The notes under the pieces are model-generated. The model searched no databases and was not told the DNA's origin. It was given only the letters and a program-made list of their open reading frames with translations. A stretch of DNA of 64,000 nt, taken from NCBI GenBank assembly GCA_028583605.1, contig CM053326.1, forward strand, positions 13,556,587 through 13,620,586. The letters run 5' to 3'. The stretch comes from Dastarcus helophoroides (lineage: Eukaryota > Arthropoda > Insecta > Coleoptera > Bothrideridae). Below, piece after piece: positions 44,840-55,640 of the stretch. The position numbers and the translations under genes are program-made. Within the stretch, counting starts at the first letter, position 1; each line of letters opens with the position of its first letter.

Positions 44840-45080
44840 AACAACAAGGCGCTCCACACGCTCTATATGATTTTCAGTGAATGGCACAAAAAGGCAGATA
44901 TGTAAAGTCTGCAGAAAAAAGAAAAGCAGACATGGAAGATCTGAGTCTCTAAAGAGGCAAAAAAAGCAAACAGAAACATACGAGAGGAGACAAAGTTCTT
45001 AATAGAAAGCACAGAGCTACGAAGGGGTAAGAGGAATGAATTCCTGACCCCACATGGAGATTGGAAGACAAAGACAAAGA
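44840..45080 (+). other. Lysine-codon-rich tail after the gag, unassigned
   Basis: A-rich sequence follows the hairpin. One frame reads RQICKVCRKKKSRHGRSE, basic but without a domain I can name. The stretch ends at the junction with LINE family 1 at about 45081. Confidence 0.35.
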
Positions 45081-45690
45081 CTGGAGGCAAACTTCTTTTG
45101 GGAGTGGGGAATCAGGCATTCCATGCCAATCAGGATAGTTTCCGTGATGGATTCGGCGACTAAACAAGGGTTGTCTGAGTTAAAGCAGACTTCCTGCCAT
45201 GGGAAAGATGCAAAGAAGTCTCTTCATTCTTCCCAGTTTGCAGAGTTAAAGTGTCAAATCCTACGGGACTGGGTCTGGGAAGGAGGTGGTATATGAAGCG
45301 AACGAGAGGCTGCTACAAGCTTGTGACCCGAATTTCCAAGCGGTGACGTCACAGAGATTTTATACGAATTTGGTGAATTTGTAAGGAAAAGGTCGAGTAG
45401 ATTAAGTTGATGGATATCTATATCAGGAATTCTTGTGGGTTCCTCAACTAATTGCGATAACCACAGGTGATGGCGAAAGCGTCTGCCACCCTTCCCGCGT
45501 CGTCAGTTCGGGAAGAAAACCTTAACCAGAGGATGTTGTGTACGTTGAAGTCACCGAGAAAGACAACCTCAGCGTTTGGATAATTCGTCTGTAGGTGATC
45601 AAAGGTTACGGAGAGATAAGAGAAGAGCTGTCTGTATGAGGGATCGTTTGGAGACAAATAAAGTGAACAAATGAATTTGAAGTTCATCTT
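45081..45690 (-). pseudogene. LINE family 1, copy 3, endonuclease part
   Basis: The minus-strand frame at 45687-45448 reads FICSLYLSPNDPSYRQLFSY, HLQTNYPNAEVVFLGDFN and VHNILWLRFSSRTDDAGRV, the GDFN-containing half of the EEP endonuclease. It matches 33000-33585 base for base over long stretches. Compared with copy 2, about 0.74 kb of LINE (equivalent to 32323-33058) is missing between this piece and 43385, replaced by the gag segment. Confidence 0.75.
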
Positions 45691-45699
45691 GCTAGTTAA

Positions 45700-47273
45700 A
45701 ACTAATAGAAATATGTAAGAACTATCGCCCAGAAGGATATGAACATTATTTGCTATAATAACAATTATTTAAGACGATAATCGCAATTCCTTTGTCAACT
45801 GAAGAAAATACTTATAACGGAGTTGGCTTTTAGGGCATTAAAATAATTCTTTCTTTGTTGATAAAAAGTTGAACGCATTAATATGTAGCTACAAAAATAT
45901 CTCATGCCAACCTTGGCCGTAACAACCTTCATGTTTCATCATTTAAGTTCAATTACATACATTGTGACCAAGATAAGAATTATCAATGTGGTAATGCAAT
46001 GAAAGCGGTAAAATATATAGAGTTCGTTTACATGTGGTTCACAGATTTTTTTTTAGTGATTATCGTTTTCAAGTGGTAAAAAAGAATGTGATTTTTATTT
46101 TTGTTATTACCAATTTTTTTGATTCGTTTTGATGGATATTAAAACAGGAAGGCCTTTTTGCACCCTCATCTGACTCGAGTCCTGCAAAAAGACTGAACTT
46201 TATTTCTTTAAATGGCCACAAAGAAAGAAACACCATTTATTCGTTAACATTTTTACGAATTTAACAATATAACACAAATTATGGTTTGACGTTAACTTTT
46301 AAAAAAAGTACTAGAGTTTTCGTAACTTTTCAGAAATTCCATAAAGGTTGTAAAAACCTTGCAGTCCTTTTTTACATTTTACAATAAATATTTTATATTT
46401 ACATTGATATGCATTATTTTATTTATTATACAAATTATACATACATATATTCTAATACATGCCATGAGAGAAAAATAACACACAACAAAATTAAATATAA
46501 TTTTAGGACAGCAATATTGAAAAATAATGGCAATGCCGCGATATATTTAAATGCACTTAAAGGAAAATTACATGTTCATTAAACACCCTGATAATTCAAC
46601 GCTGTGATTTTATATGGATTTTGACAATACTTTTATAGCGAATTTCGCAATATTATAAAGTGTAAAAAAGTAAAAAATAAAATTCATTATCTTGATTTCA
46701 AGATTCAAATCAATTTTTGATGCAATGTCAATTATCAGGAAATCCTCTAACTAAACTATGTCATTGTTGGTTATGCATGGTGAACTGCACAAAGAACAAA
46801 AAGTGGAAAAGTTGTTATGTAATCTAAATAAGGTATGAATAATTTCACCGAACTGGTTTTAAAGCAGCAGACATAAATCGGTTACACAATCTATACATAA
46901 CTAGCGAATACACTCTTATCGTATATTTTTTTATAGAATTTGTACTTTCATTGTGATTATAACTTTCATGATAAAGCAATTATCATATTTAGCATTTTAG
47001 GCAACAACTTTTTCAGTATTGTCAAATTCAAAACTACCCTCCTTTTTATTTCCTATCTTGGACTGAATTAATTTTATTACTTATATAATAATAAACTAAG
47101 AACCCATAACAAACTTATTTGACGACATTAATGTTATATTCAGCCATCTCGGGGAGTCGCGATCGTTTTAAAACAAATGAGATTTGTTACAAAAAATCTT
47201 TACATAGTTAAATTACCAGTTAATAAAATAAATTATTAGCTAAAATTGTCTGAAATAATAATGTACTCCTATA
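45700..47273. other. AT-rich intergenic DNA
   Basis: No gene, RNA or bounded repeat was recognised. It ends at the left TA target of the TIR element. Confidence 0.5.
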
Positions 47274-47730
47274 CAGGGTGAGCGAAACTCGATGTCTCGG
47301 CGCTATTATAAGAAAAGCAAAGACGATTAGGAAATCTGAAAAGAGATTCTTACACTGGATTAAATAAGGTCCATTTTTAAGCTAAATCTGCATATTTTCC
47401 CCGATTTGGAAACCAAAGTAATGACGTCATTGATTTTTTTTCTGCAGAAACATACCTATGTTTTACCACATTTAAAAAGATCTAATTTCTCTAAACAAAT
47501 TTTGTTAACAAAAAAATTTGGTATTTTTTTCGTTCAAAAATTGTAAGCAAATTTATTGTAAAAAATTTATTATTAAAAATTCCCAATTGGTACTATTTAA
47601 TCAAACAACCTTTGGAGACAAATCTATTAAATATTCGTAAGTTTGAAATAACATGTTCGGGGTATCTCAGAGAGTATTCACCTGCTCTTCTAGGGTTCTT
47701 TTGAAATTCCCCATAAACTAATAAATAATA

Positions 47731-48348
47731 CAGGGTGAATCAGAAAGAATGGGTCAATGTAAAACTGGAGATACTAGACATTAAAATATTACGATTGAGC
47801 TCAACATGCCTTATACTAATGTGACTGGCTTAAGAGATACAGGGCCTTCAAAATTTAAATTTTATTCTGAAACTTCTAAATAATTGAGAAAGTTTTGGTG
47901 TAAATTTAATATTCAAAAATCATAAAAAAATATTGAAACTTTTAAATGAAAATATCCTAAAAACCGTTGGCTTTAGAGTACCTTTCCTTTGTAAAATTGA
48001 TAGTTCTTTTATATTGTCTACTTGTTTTAAGTATAACTCAACAGATAAAAAAAAGATGTTTTAATTTACCTAAACGATTATGTGAAACTAGCGCCCTCTG
48101 GGAGCAACGTCAATATAGATTTAAAATTCGTAATTCCCACACCAAAAGACATAAAATCCCCAAATATTAAATTTATAGCATCAAAACTTTCTCGATTATT
48201 AAAAACTTTCAGAATAGAATTTAAACGTTCAACGCCCTGTGTCTCTTAAACCAGCCACATTGGTATAAGGCATGTTGAGCTCAATCGTAATATGTTGGTG
48301 TCTAGTATCTCCAGTTTAGCGTTGGCCCTTTCTTTCTGACTTACCCTG
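47731..48348. mobile_element. 618-bp MITE nested in the TIR element
   Basis: The ends CAGGGTGAATCAGAAAGAA and TTTCTTTCTGACTTACCCTG are inverted, with TA duplications at 47729-47730 and 48349-48350. The inverted repeats are over 200 bp, including TTGAGCTCAACATGCCTTAT on one side and ATAAGGCATGTTGAGCTCAA on the other. The small ORF at 47967-48170 has no homology I recognise. Confidence 0.85.
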
Positions 48349-48586
48349 TATATCATTTAGGTGAACGTTTTTCAAAGTCAAATGGCAACAAAAAATGTTT
48401 GTCAGTCATTAGTTCAATTATTGACAGATGCTCCTATACTTTGATTTTTGATTTATTGCATTTTCAAAGGCTACTTGTTTAAATCGTAGTATGATGGAAC
48501 GGACTGGTCCTTGGTTATCTTCAAAAATTGAAACACAGAACTTGTCCCCTGAAACCAAGAAAAATTAAAAAACACAACAAAGGTTG

Positions 48587-48627
48587 CTCTAACGCGTTTC
48601 GACAGCCAAGCTGTCATCTTCAGAGAG
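48587..48627 (-). ncRNA. Hammerhead-like motif, family B, best copy (minus arm)
   Basis: It mirrors the plus arm exactly in its core: CTCT, CTGAAGA, T, GACAGC-TTG-GCTGTC, GAA, ACGCGT, T, AGAG (48590-48587). See the plus-arm entry for interpretation. Confidence 0.6.
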
Positions 48628-48640
48628 AAACTGTGTGTTT

Positions 48641-48681
48641 CTCTCTGAAGATGACAGCTTGGCTGTCGAAACGCGTTAGAG
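48641..48681 (+). ncRNA. Hammerhead-like motif, family B, best copy (plus arm)
   Basis: CTCT (48641-48644), CTGAAGA (48645-48651), an extra T (48652), stem II GACAGC (48653-48658), loop TTG, GCTGTC (48662-48667), GAA (48668-48670), ACGCGT (48671-48676) as a self-complementary minimal stem III, T (48677) at the cleavage position, AGAG (48678-48681) closing stem I. All paired segments are perfect. The core A at position 7 is tolerated in hammerheads. The extra base before stem II is the main departure. With so short a stem III, activity might need a dimer of two copies, which the palindrome could supply only in opposite strands. Confidence 0.6.
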
Positions 48682-49029
48682 CAACCTTTGTTGTGTTTTT
48701 TAATTTTTCTTGGTTTCAGGGGACAAGTTCTGTGTTTCAATTTTTAATCGTAGTAATTACGAATTTTTGATAATATTCTTTTTTTTTACAATAAAATTGC
48801 TTATAACTTTTTAGCGAAAAAAAATACAAAATTTTTTTGTTAACAAAATTTGTTTACAAAAACTAGTTCAATGGCGTCCTTACTTTGGTTTCCAAATCTG
48901 GAAAAATATGCAAATTTTATCTAGAATGGACCTTATTCAATCCAATTTAAGAACCTGTTTTCAGATTTCCTATATTGCTTTTTCTTGTCTTATAATAGAG
49001 CTGAAACATCGAGTTTCGCTAACCCTGTA

Positions 49030-51615
49030 CACTTGCGAGTTATGCTATAATATTATATAATAACATTCTATAAAAATTACATTGCAGAATACATATTGAA
49101 GTACAAAATTTATTTTGTTATTAATACTGTTAACGTAAAATACTTAGTATTGGCATGATAATATCAAATTAACTTTTATAAGAGTACTACTTATTGTTAT
49201 TATTATTTAACAGTATAAACCCCGACATAAACATATTTAGATTAACTCTTATCTTTGAAAATTCATTTTACCTTAATTGTAGTTACAAGTTTCCTGATAA
49301 AACATATTTTATTTTGACCTACATTTTAGGCAACTCTAATGCAATAATATCGTTATCTCAGTTAATTAAGAATTTTCTTAACATTACTATTGCGAACAAT
49401 ATATAGTTAATACTTTTACGAATATATATCATATCACCTTTTAAATTAAATTGAAATAGATTTTTACATTTGGTTAATCAATCAATCACAAACTTAAAAA
49501 TTTTTGAAACTGTATCCGTCATCTAATAAGATAAAAGACAACCACCTCGACCTTAATTTGAAATACTCAGCGGAATTAGACTGGAATTGACCCAGATTAA
49601 AAAATTAAGAAATTGTTAAACTTCTCGAACAATGGGAAAATAACCCACTCTGATAAAAATTTTCCTCATTTAAAAAAACAATATTAAAACTTTTATAAGT
49701 AACACACGTTTACGATGACAAATTTTTGTGAATATTTTCGCATGCTACACATTTTTAAATTTCCTATTCGAAATGTATAAACTTCATTTGTACGTATCAC
49801 GTCATGATTTTTATATTCATATAGGCAATGCTGGGCTCGAGCAGATTGGGTGCCTTAAGCGAAAGACTTATGCAGGGGCCTTAATTGTTTCTGATAACAA
49901 AAAAAATATCCTCAAGCTATATTTGTCTATACACGGTAATTCAGTCTTAATCGCATTACTTTTAAGTATGTGTTCGGAAAGCTTAGTAAAGACAGAAAAT
50001 CGAAAAACAAATTTTTATTCCACTTTTTAAAATAGACTGACCACCAAACGCCCGGCGATTTTGACCACATTAAATACGTTACGGCAATAGACGCTTATCA
50101 TGGCATCATCCACTCACCAGTTGCAACGATAAGCCGGACTGGCGGGGGCGAAACATCGCTAATTAATGGGCAACAAATCTCTGTTAGTTATTTTGACGAA
50201 TAAGTATTTGTATTTCCATACACTTAAAAATTTTTTACATTTTTCTGTTTCGTCAATCAATCGGTCTGATGAAAAGTAAAACGCAAATTCAAAAAATAAA
50301 CGAACCCAAACGACTCAAACTAAAATATTGATTCTACAAAATAAACAACGGTACGACGCACTGGTTTATTTAATTTTGAAGCATATTAACGTTGTTTAGC
50401 AGTTAAGTTGTTGTTTATAAAAAATATATCAACGATAGCCGCAGTCAGAATAAGTGTAGTGTACTTTCATTAATACTTTAGTGCCTCTTTTCCGAACTAT
50501 TTTAGACCTGTCGAGCGCATGATTCGTCGGAAAGCTACACATGATTTAAAAAATTTCCATCGCATCACAGAGGGTCACAAAAAATAAAACGTCGGGAAAC
50601 AACTCTCGAGTACTAACGACTTTTAACACTTGCACCCACAACATCGAATTTAATTCATTACTTGCAGCGTTGCTATCAACGTTTACATCTATCGGAGGAT
50701 TTCACCTTTTTTATTTTTACGTAACTTTTTTCTGCAATTCATTGTTACCCGAATTTCATATAAAAAAGCGAATCACCCAACTACTTTTCCGCAACTATCG
50801 GTGCTGTCAGAATCATTTAATGTTTTTCGTATTGTCATTTGGACATTACCTAGCAATGTTTTGTATATTTGTTTTGCCCGAATTCTTCTACTTCTTTCTA
50901 TTTATCTGGACCTTGGAGCTTTGGAGTCAGTGACAGCTGAAAAAGGGGTTTATATTATGATTTTAAAATATTTTTTTAGCGTAATTATACCAGAAAAAAA
51001 ATGTTTAATCACATATTCAAATTATACTCATTTTTCTCTATATTTCCTTTAAAGTAATGCCATTATGACTGAATCACCCTGCATAATAGATTTTGTCAAC
51101 TAAAAATAAATATTGGTCATTATTTCGAATAGCACTCGTCCTAATACTCTTCCAATGTCCCTAAAATTCCAGCGCCCTAGGAAGTCATCTAGTTCGCCAG
51201 CATATGCTAGGAGTCTTACTCCTAATGCCATGAATTTTAATCAGGTATTCGAAACAAAAACAGAAAATTGAAAAAAAAAAACCTTGTAAAAGAGAGTCAA
51301 ATCAACACATAAATTCCCCTAAAAAAGAATAATAGTTGATTCATAAAAAATGCCAGTCAAAATGGTGAATCTCATCAAATCTATTTTGATAGCCTTCGAG
51401 AAAATGTTGCTTCCACCGCTTTCTGAAATAGTTGTTTAAAGAGATTACCAAAATATGACCATATTACATATCTCTCTTCATATTTACCTGCAGTAAAAGT
51501 AAGGGAGGTCATGCAGACTTTGAAATTGTCATGATGAATTGAGAAAAAAATGCTTGAAGTTTCTTTAAGAATGTTGCTTTCAAAGTTTAATGTGACTTAA
51601 AGGCTCTAATGTCTA
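49030..51615. other. Intergenic DNA
   Basis: No supported gene. ORFs at 49728-50030 and 50670-51052 lack domains. The latter are Phe/Leu-rich, as chance AT-rich frames tend to be. A GC-richer patch at 50040-50160 was not recognised. Confidence 0.4.
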
Positions 51616-51617
51616 TA

Positions 51618-52787
51618 CATGGTTTCCCAACGAAAACTTGAGCCCCTTATAATTAGAAAACCGTGAAATATTTTAGAATTTGCTGAGACCCCTCAATTAA
51701 TGTTCTTCAGGGGACTATTTTTGACAGTCAAGCCAACTTGATATATTTATTCCCCTAACCCCTATCAACCCCCACGTTAAAATTTCAAATAAAACTACCT
51801 TACTTATGGTACATCATTTTAAAGTCCCTTCTATTGCAAATACATTAAGAAATCGATTTTTGAAATTAATTAAGAATTAAAAAATAAAAACTGGACAAAC
51901 CCACATTCGTGTAATAGTGTAAATCGCCGGAGGTGTTCACCCAATTTTTGACATTATAAAGTCGAGTTCATAAAAAAAAACTTTATGAGGTCCTTGAATG
52001 GCACGTGGTGGCCTATAAATCGGACATATTACTTATATACAGGTTGATTTAATTTGCAGGATGACAAAGCTTTAATATTTATTTAAAATGGAAATACAAT
52101 TTTTTTCGCGCAACGAAAAAGAGTGTTCAAAAAGCTTTTCAAAAATTCATTTACTTGGTTATTTAATTAATAGACTATTAAATTTGCGAAAAATTACATT
52201 TTTTGTATAAAGAGGGCTAGTGTGCTCTGAACAATGCCATGCAAGGGCACTATACTACAACTATGGGGTATAATTACAGAATCACTTGAAATAGACCTCA
52301 AGGGAGCTAGTTTTACCGTGGCAAGGAAACACGTTTTTCATTAAAAAAAAATGTTAATGATTTGTGGCCCTCCGAAATAAGTCATCCTATTTATAAACGA
52401 ACATGTCCAATTTATAAGCCACCACGATCCCTTTAAAGCTCATAAAATGTTTTTAAGAAATCGACTTTATGAGGCCGCCTTATACCATTACATGAATGTC
52501 GGTTTGTCAACTTTTCGTTTTTAATTTCTAACCGAATGTAAAGAAAAAACAATGCACCGTTGTATTTGCAATGGAAATTGCTTTAAAATGATTTATTACA
52601 AGTAGAGTAGTTCCATTTGAAATTTTAAAGTGGGGGTTGACAAGGGTTAGGGGTATGAACATATAAAGTTGGTTTGACCGTCAGAAATTGTCCCCCAAGT
52701 ACATAAATCGATGGGTCTCTGCGAATTCTAATATATTTTTGGATTTTCTAATTATAAGGGGGGTCAAGTTTTCGTTGGGAGACCCTG
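51618..52787. mobile_element. 1.17-kb palindromic MITE with TA duplication
   Basis: The left end (CATGGTTTCCCAACGAAAAC) and the inverted right end (CAGGGTCTCCCAACGAAAAC) align, with TA on both sides (51616-51617, 52788-52789). The inverted similarity continues far inward (AACCCCTATCAACCCCCAC against GTGGGGGTTGACAAGGGTT, and AAGAAATCGA against its copy near 52455), so most of the element is a diverged foldback. No ORF. Confidence 0.82.
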
Positions 52788-53079
52788 TATATAAAAATGG
52801 AAGGTGACTGACATGTCAACAGACAGCTCAGACTGCTAGGCCTAGAAACTTTAACTTGACACATAAGTTCTTTATATCAGTGAATGTTGTATGCTATTTG
52901 CAATTTTTAAATTGATTTTATCACTTTACTGTTTAAATACATTGCTTTCTTTTGTAATAAGTGGGTCTCATTTAAAATAAAGGCAGCCCAATATTTTGGT
53001 AATTATTTGATAACCAAAATTTAATTTTGGCATACTTGCGGTTCTATATAAGAATATATATATGGAAATAATCAGATTT

Positions 53080-54530
53080 TTTTTACAATTCTAACTTCAA
53101 AATTTGGACCTTACATTTAACATTTCGGAAACAAAGTTAAAAGTTTTTTGTCAAACACAGTACATACTTTAAAACTTAAATTTTAAATTTCTACTTTTTA
53201 TTAAAATTTTGATTTGAACGCTGAGTTTTGAGGCAGTCACACTTTTCACATAAAATCGTAATTTCGGGAAATAATTTCAAAATGGAATATTTATTTCGGC
53301 AAAAGTATTTTTTTTAAAGTTTACCATGCCAAGTTTCCTCTTTAATTGTTGGTTTTTTAACTAAAAATTCAGCTTCGTCATGAAAATCTATCTTTCTTCA
53401 AAATTTTGATTTTGATAAAAAAATTCCAAACTTCTACAGAAACTCAAAGTATATTAATTTCGATTATTAATACGAAAAACTTTGCTATAATTTGAAATTT
53501 TAGAAGAAGCAAAAAAGTTCATAAATAAAGTAAAAACCTCAAGTTAAATTACATATTAAAAGTAAGTTCTGAAAACTCCTATCTTAAAGCGATTCGATAA
53601 AAAAACCGCAATTTAAAAATAACAATTTCTCGAAATCGTTGAGGTTTTAAGAATAATAAAAAAAATTAAAATAACCACAGAAAAGTAAAAAAGAAAACTC
53701 GAAATTAAATACAAACAAAATGTTGTAACAGTCGTAATTTAAAACTAAAAATAGAATTAAAAAAAATGTTTTTTTTTTTTTATTGTTTGACTTTATACTC
53801 AAAATTTTCAATTTTAGCTTAAATATCCAATTTTAAGTTTTAAATCTAAAGTTACAGTTCAAGGAGAAAATTTGAAATGTCGAGATTACAATCGGAATAT
53901 AGCTAAAGTCTAAACTTGAAAACAAAATATGCATTTTTTTGAAACTTTTACTTACTTTTTTTAATTTGAAACCCTACATATACCTTTTTTTGATATTCAG
54001 TGGCTTTTGATAAAAAATTCCAACTTACGAGAAACGCGAACTTTGGGAATTGTGAATTTTAATACGAAAAGCCTTGCAAAATTCGAAATTTTGGGAGAAA
54101 AAGCAAAACTAGTAATTTCATAAATAAAATAGAAATTTTAAATAAACTTAAATATTAAAAGTAAGTTCTGGAAATTTCTCTTTTCGGTAAAAAATCGGAA
54201 TTTAAAAATAACCATTTTTCGAAATATTTGAGGTTTGAGGAAAAACTATAAAATTACGAAATGAAAAATAAAAAAAAATGACATTAAAATTAAAATCAGA
54301 ATTTTATACCAATTACAATTTAAAAGAAAGAGCAAACTTTCAAAACTATTTTTTTTAATTTTGACTTTCACTCGAAATTTCCGATTTTACCTTATTAGAT
54401 GTATAAGTTCAGAGAGAAAGTTTGAAATGTCCAGATTAAAATCGAAATATCGTGAAAAATCTCTGAATTTGGAAACACCTATTTCTTTAAAATTTGTATT
54501 TAAACTTTAAATTCTAAATCTCTATAATAT
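53080..54530. repeat. Degenerate AT-rich motif array
   Basis: Units such as AAAATTTGAAATGTCGAG and GAAATTTTAGAAG recur. Two segments (about 53440-53640 and 54040-54240) are clearly related to each other: both contain AATACGAAAA, AAGTAAGTTCTG and ATTTCTCGAAAT-like text, giving a ~600-bp internal duplication. Confidence 0.55.
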
Positions 54531-55248
54531 ACAGGGTCCACCATTAGTAGGAGGATGGAGATTAGGTCCTAAGCCAGAGGAGATATCAAAATGAAAGTTT
54601 GTTCAGTGGCGTACATCTATAGAGAGCACATTTTAAAATATCTTCCTTTCTATTGTACTAATTATGTACAGAGTGTTGATGTAACCTTACTTTTTTTTAA
54701 ATAGAACTTTCTGTATATTTTGTATATTTAAATAGCCCTATAAAAATGCAACAAAATAATATAGGGTTTATGGGGGTTTATATGGGTTATTTTCCTAGTA
54801 GAGGCTCATAAATCCCTGAACAGGATTCCAATGCAGCTATTTGTAAATGCTCAGTATGATTTAGATTAACCAATTTGCGACATAAGCAATCATTGATGGT
54901 CTTTAGTTTTCATAAAGCATAGAAATGTTGTCGTATTATTTTCATTTGCATAACAATTATTAAAAGTAACCCCACATAATTTAATATTGTTGGGAAGGTA
55001 ATTCTATATTTTTTTCATTCTAGCTAATAAAAATAAGCCATTCCATTTAAAATTCTTCAGTAATTTTTGGATTTGCAAACCTCCATAATTCTGTATAACT
55101 AAAGAATATAAGACAACATTTTTATTGTTTATGGAAACTTAAAGACTATTGATGATTGTTTATGTCGCAGATTATAGATATGATAAAACAATATTGTTTG
55201 GGCAATCCATAAACATGAACCAGATAAAAGTTTACTTCTTTCTAGATT
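54531..55248. other. Intergenic DNA with one orphan TIR-like end
   Basis: TACAGGGTCCACCATTAGTA at 54531 looks like a Tc1/mariner-type terminus. No inverse was found in this window. Confidence 0.4.
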
Positions 55249-55640
55249 GAACCATGTCAAACAACAACTAAAAGTGTTCAACGTTACTTCCGCCATTATA
55301 GGGGGCTTCTTCAGGAACAAAAAAAGAAAATATAAGAAAATTACAAAAAATACAATAAAGTTACAAAAAAATACAGAAAAATACAAAAAAATGAACAAAC
55401 AAATTCAAGACATCGGAGCACGATAACTAAGTACGTCCACCATGCCAAAGACGAAACTCTTTCAAATTGAAAAATGCCACAAAAGACAAGATTGTTTCGA
55501 CAGAAGAGCATGGTGTGTCAATCATACCAGATGCGAAAGTCTTCTAAAGAAAAATTAAAAAATGGCACAAAAGACTAGAGGCAAAATTTTGGTCAAAAAA
55601 ATGTCGCCTGTGGTATAGCTGACATACTGAGGTACCGTAC
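55249..55640. repeat. Family A foldback repeat, decayed copy
   Basis: CAACTAAAAGTGTTCAACGT and GGGCTTCTTCAGGAACAAA match 845-900. The distal part has ACGAAACTCTTTC and ATACCAGATGCGAAAGTC, matching inverted parts of the first copy. On the minus strand (55319-55275), TGTTC, CTGAAGA, a GCC-rich stem and GAACA are kept. The GAAAC and stem II positions are mutated, so the ribozyme-like core is broken. Confidence 0.65.

Larger units (their letters stand above)
48492..48745. mobile_element. Penelope-linked palindromic element with 10-bp target duplication
   Basis: AATCGTAGTA occurs at 48482-48491 and 48746-48755. The body has two nearly perfect inverted arms of over 95 bp around a short GTGTG-containing centre. 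Each arm contains the ribozyme-like motif, AACACAACAAAGGTTGC, and CCCCTGAAACCAAG. The left end also carries the GGTCCTTGGTTATCTTC segment that in other copies lies at the outer right side. ORFs on both strands here have identical peptides because of the palindrome. They are not genes. Confidence 0.88.
47274..49027. mobile_element. TIR transposon derivative carrying two nested elements
   Basis: The ends CAGGGTGAGCGAAACTCGAT (47274 onward) and its diverged inverse (ATCGAGTTTCGCTAACCCTG, to 49027) are flanked by TA on both sides. Inverted repeats extend at least 150 bp (TTTGGAAACCAAAGTAA against TTACTTTGGTTTCCAAAT). It has no transposase. Inside are a complete MITE (47731-48348) and a Penelope-linked palindrome (48492-48745), both with their own target duplications. 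Confidence 0.85.

Noticed and set aside
48471..48770. Identical 80-89-codon ORFs on opposite strands
   Set aside because: A palindrome yields the same peptide on both strands. The sequence is the Penelope-linked repeat.
54531..54560. Tc1/mariner-type end TACAGGGTCC
   Set aside because: Only one end is visible, so no element can be bounded.
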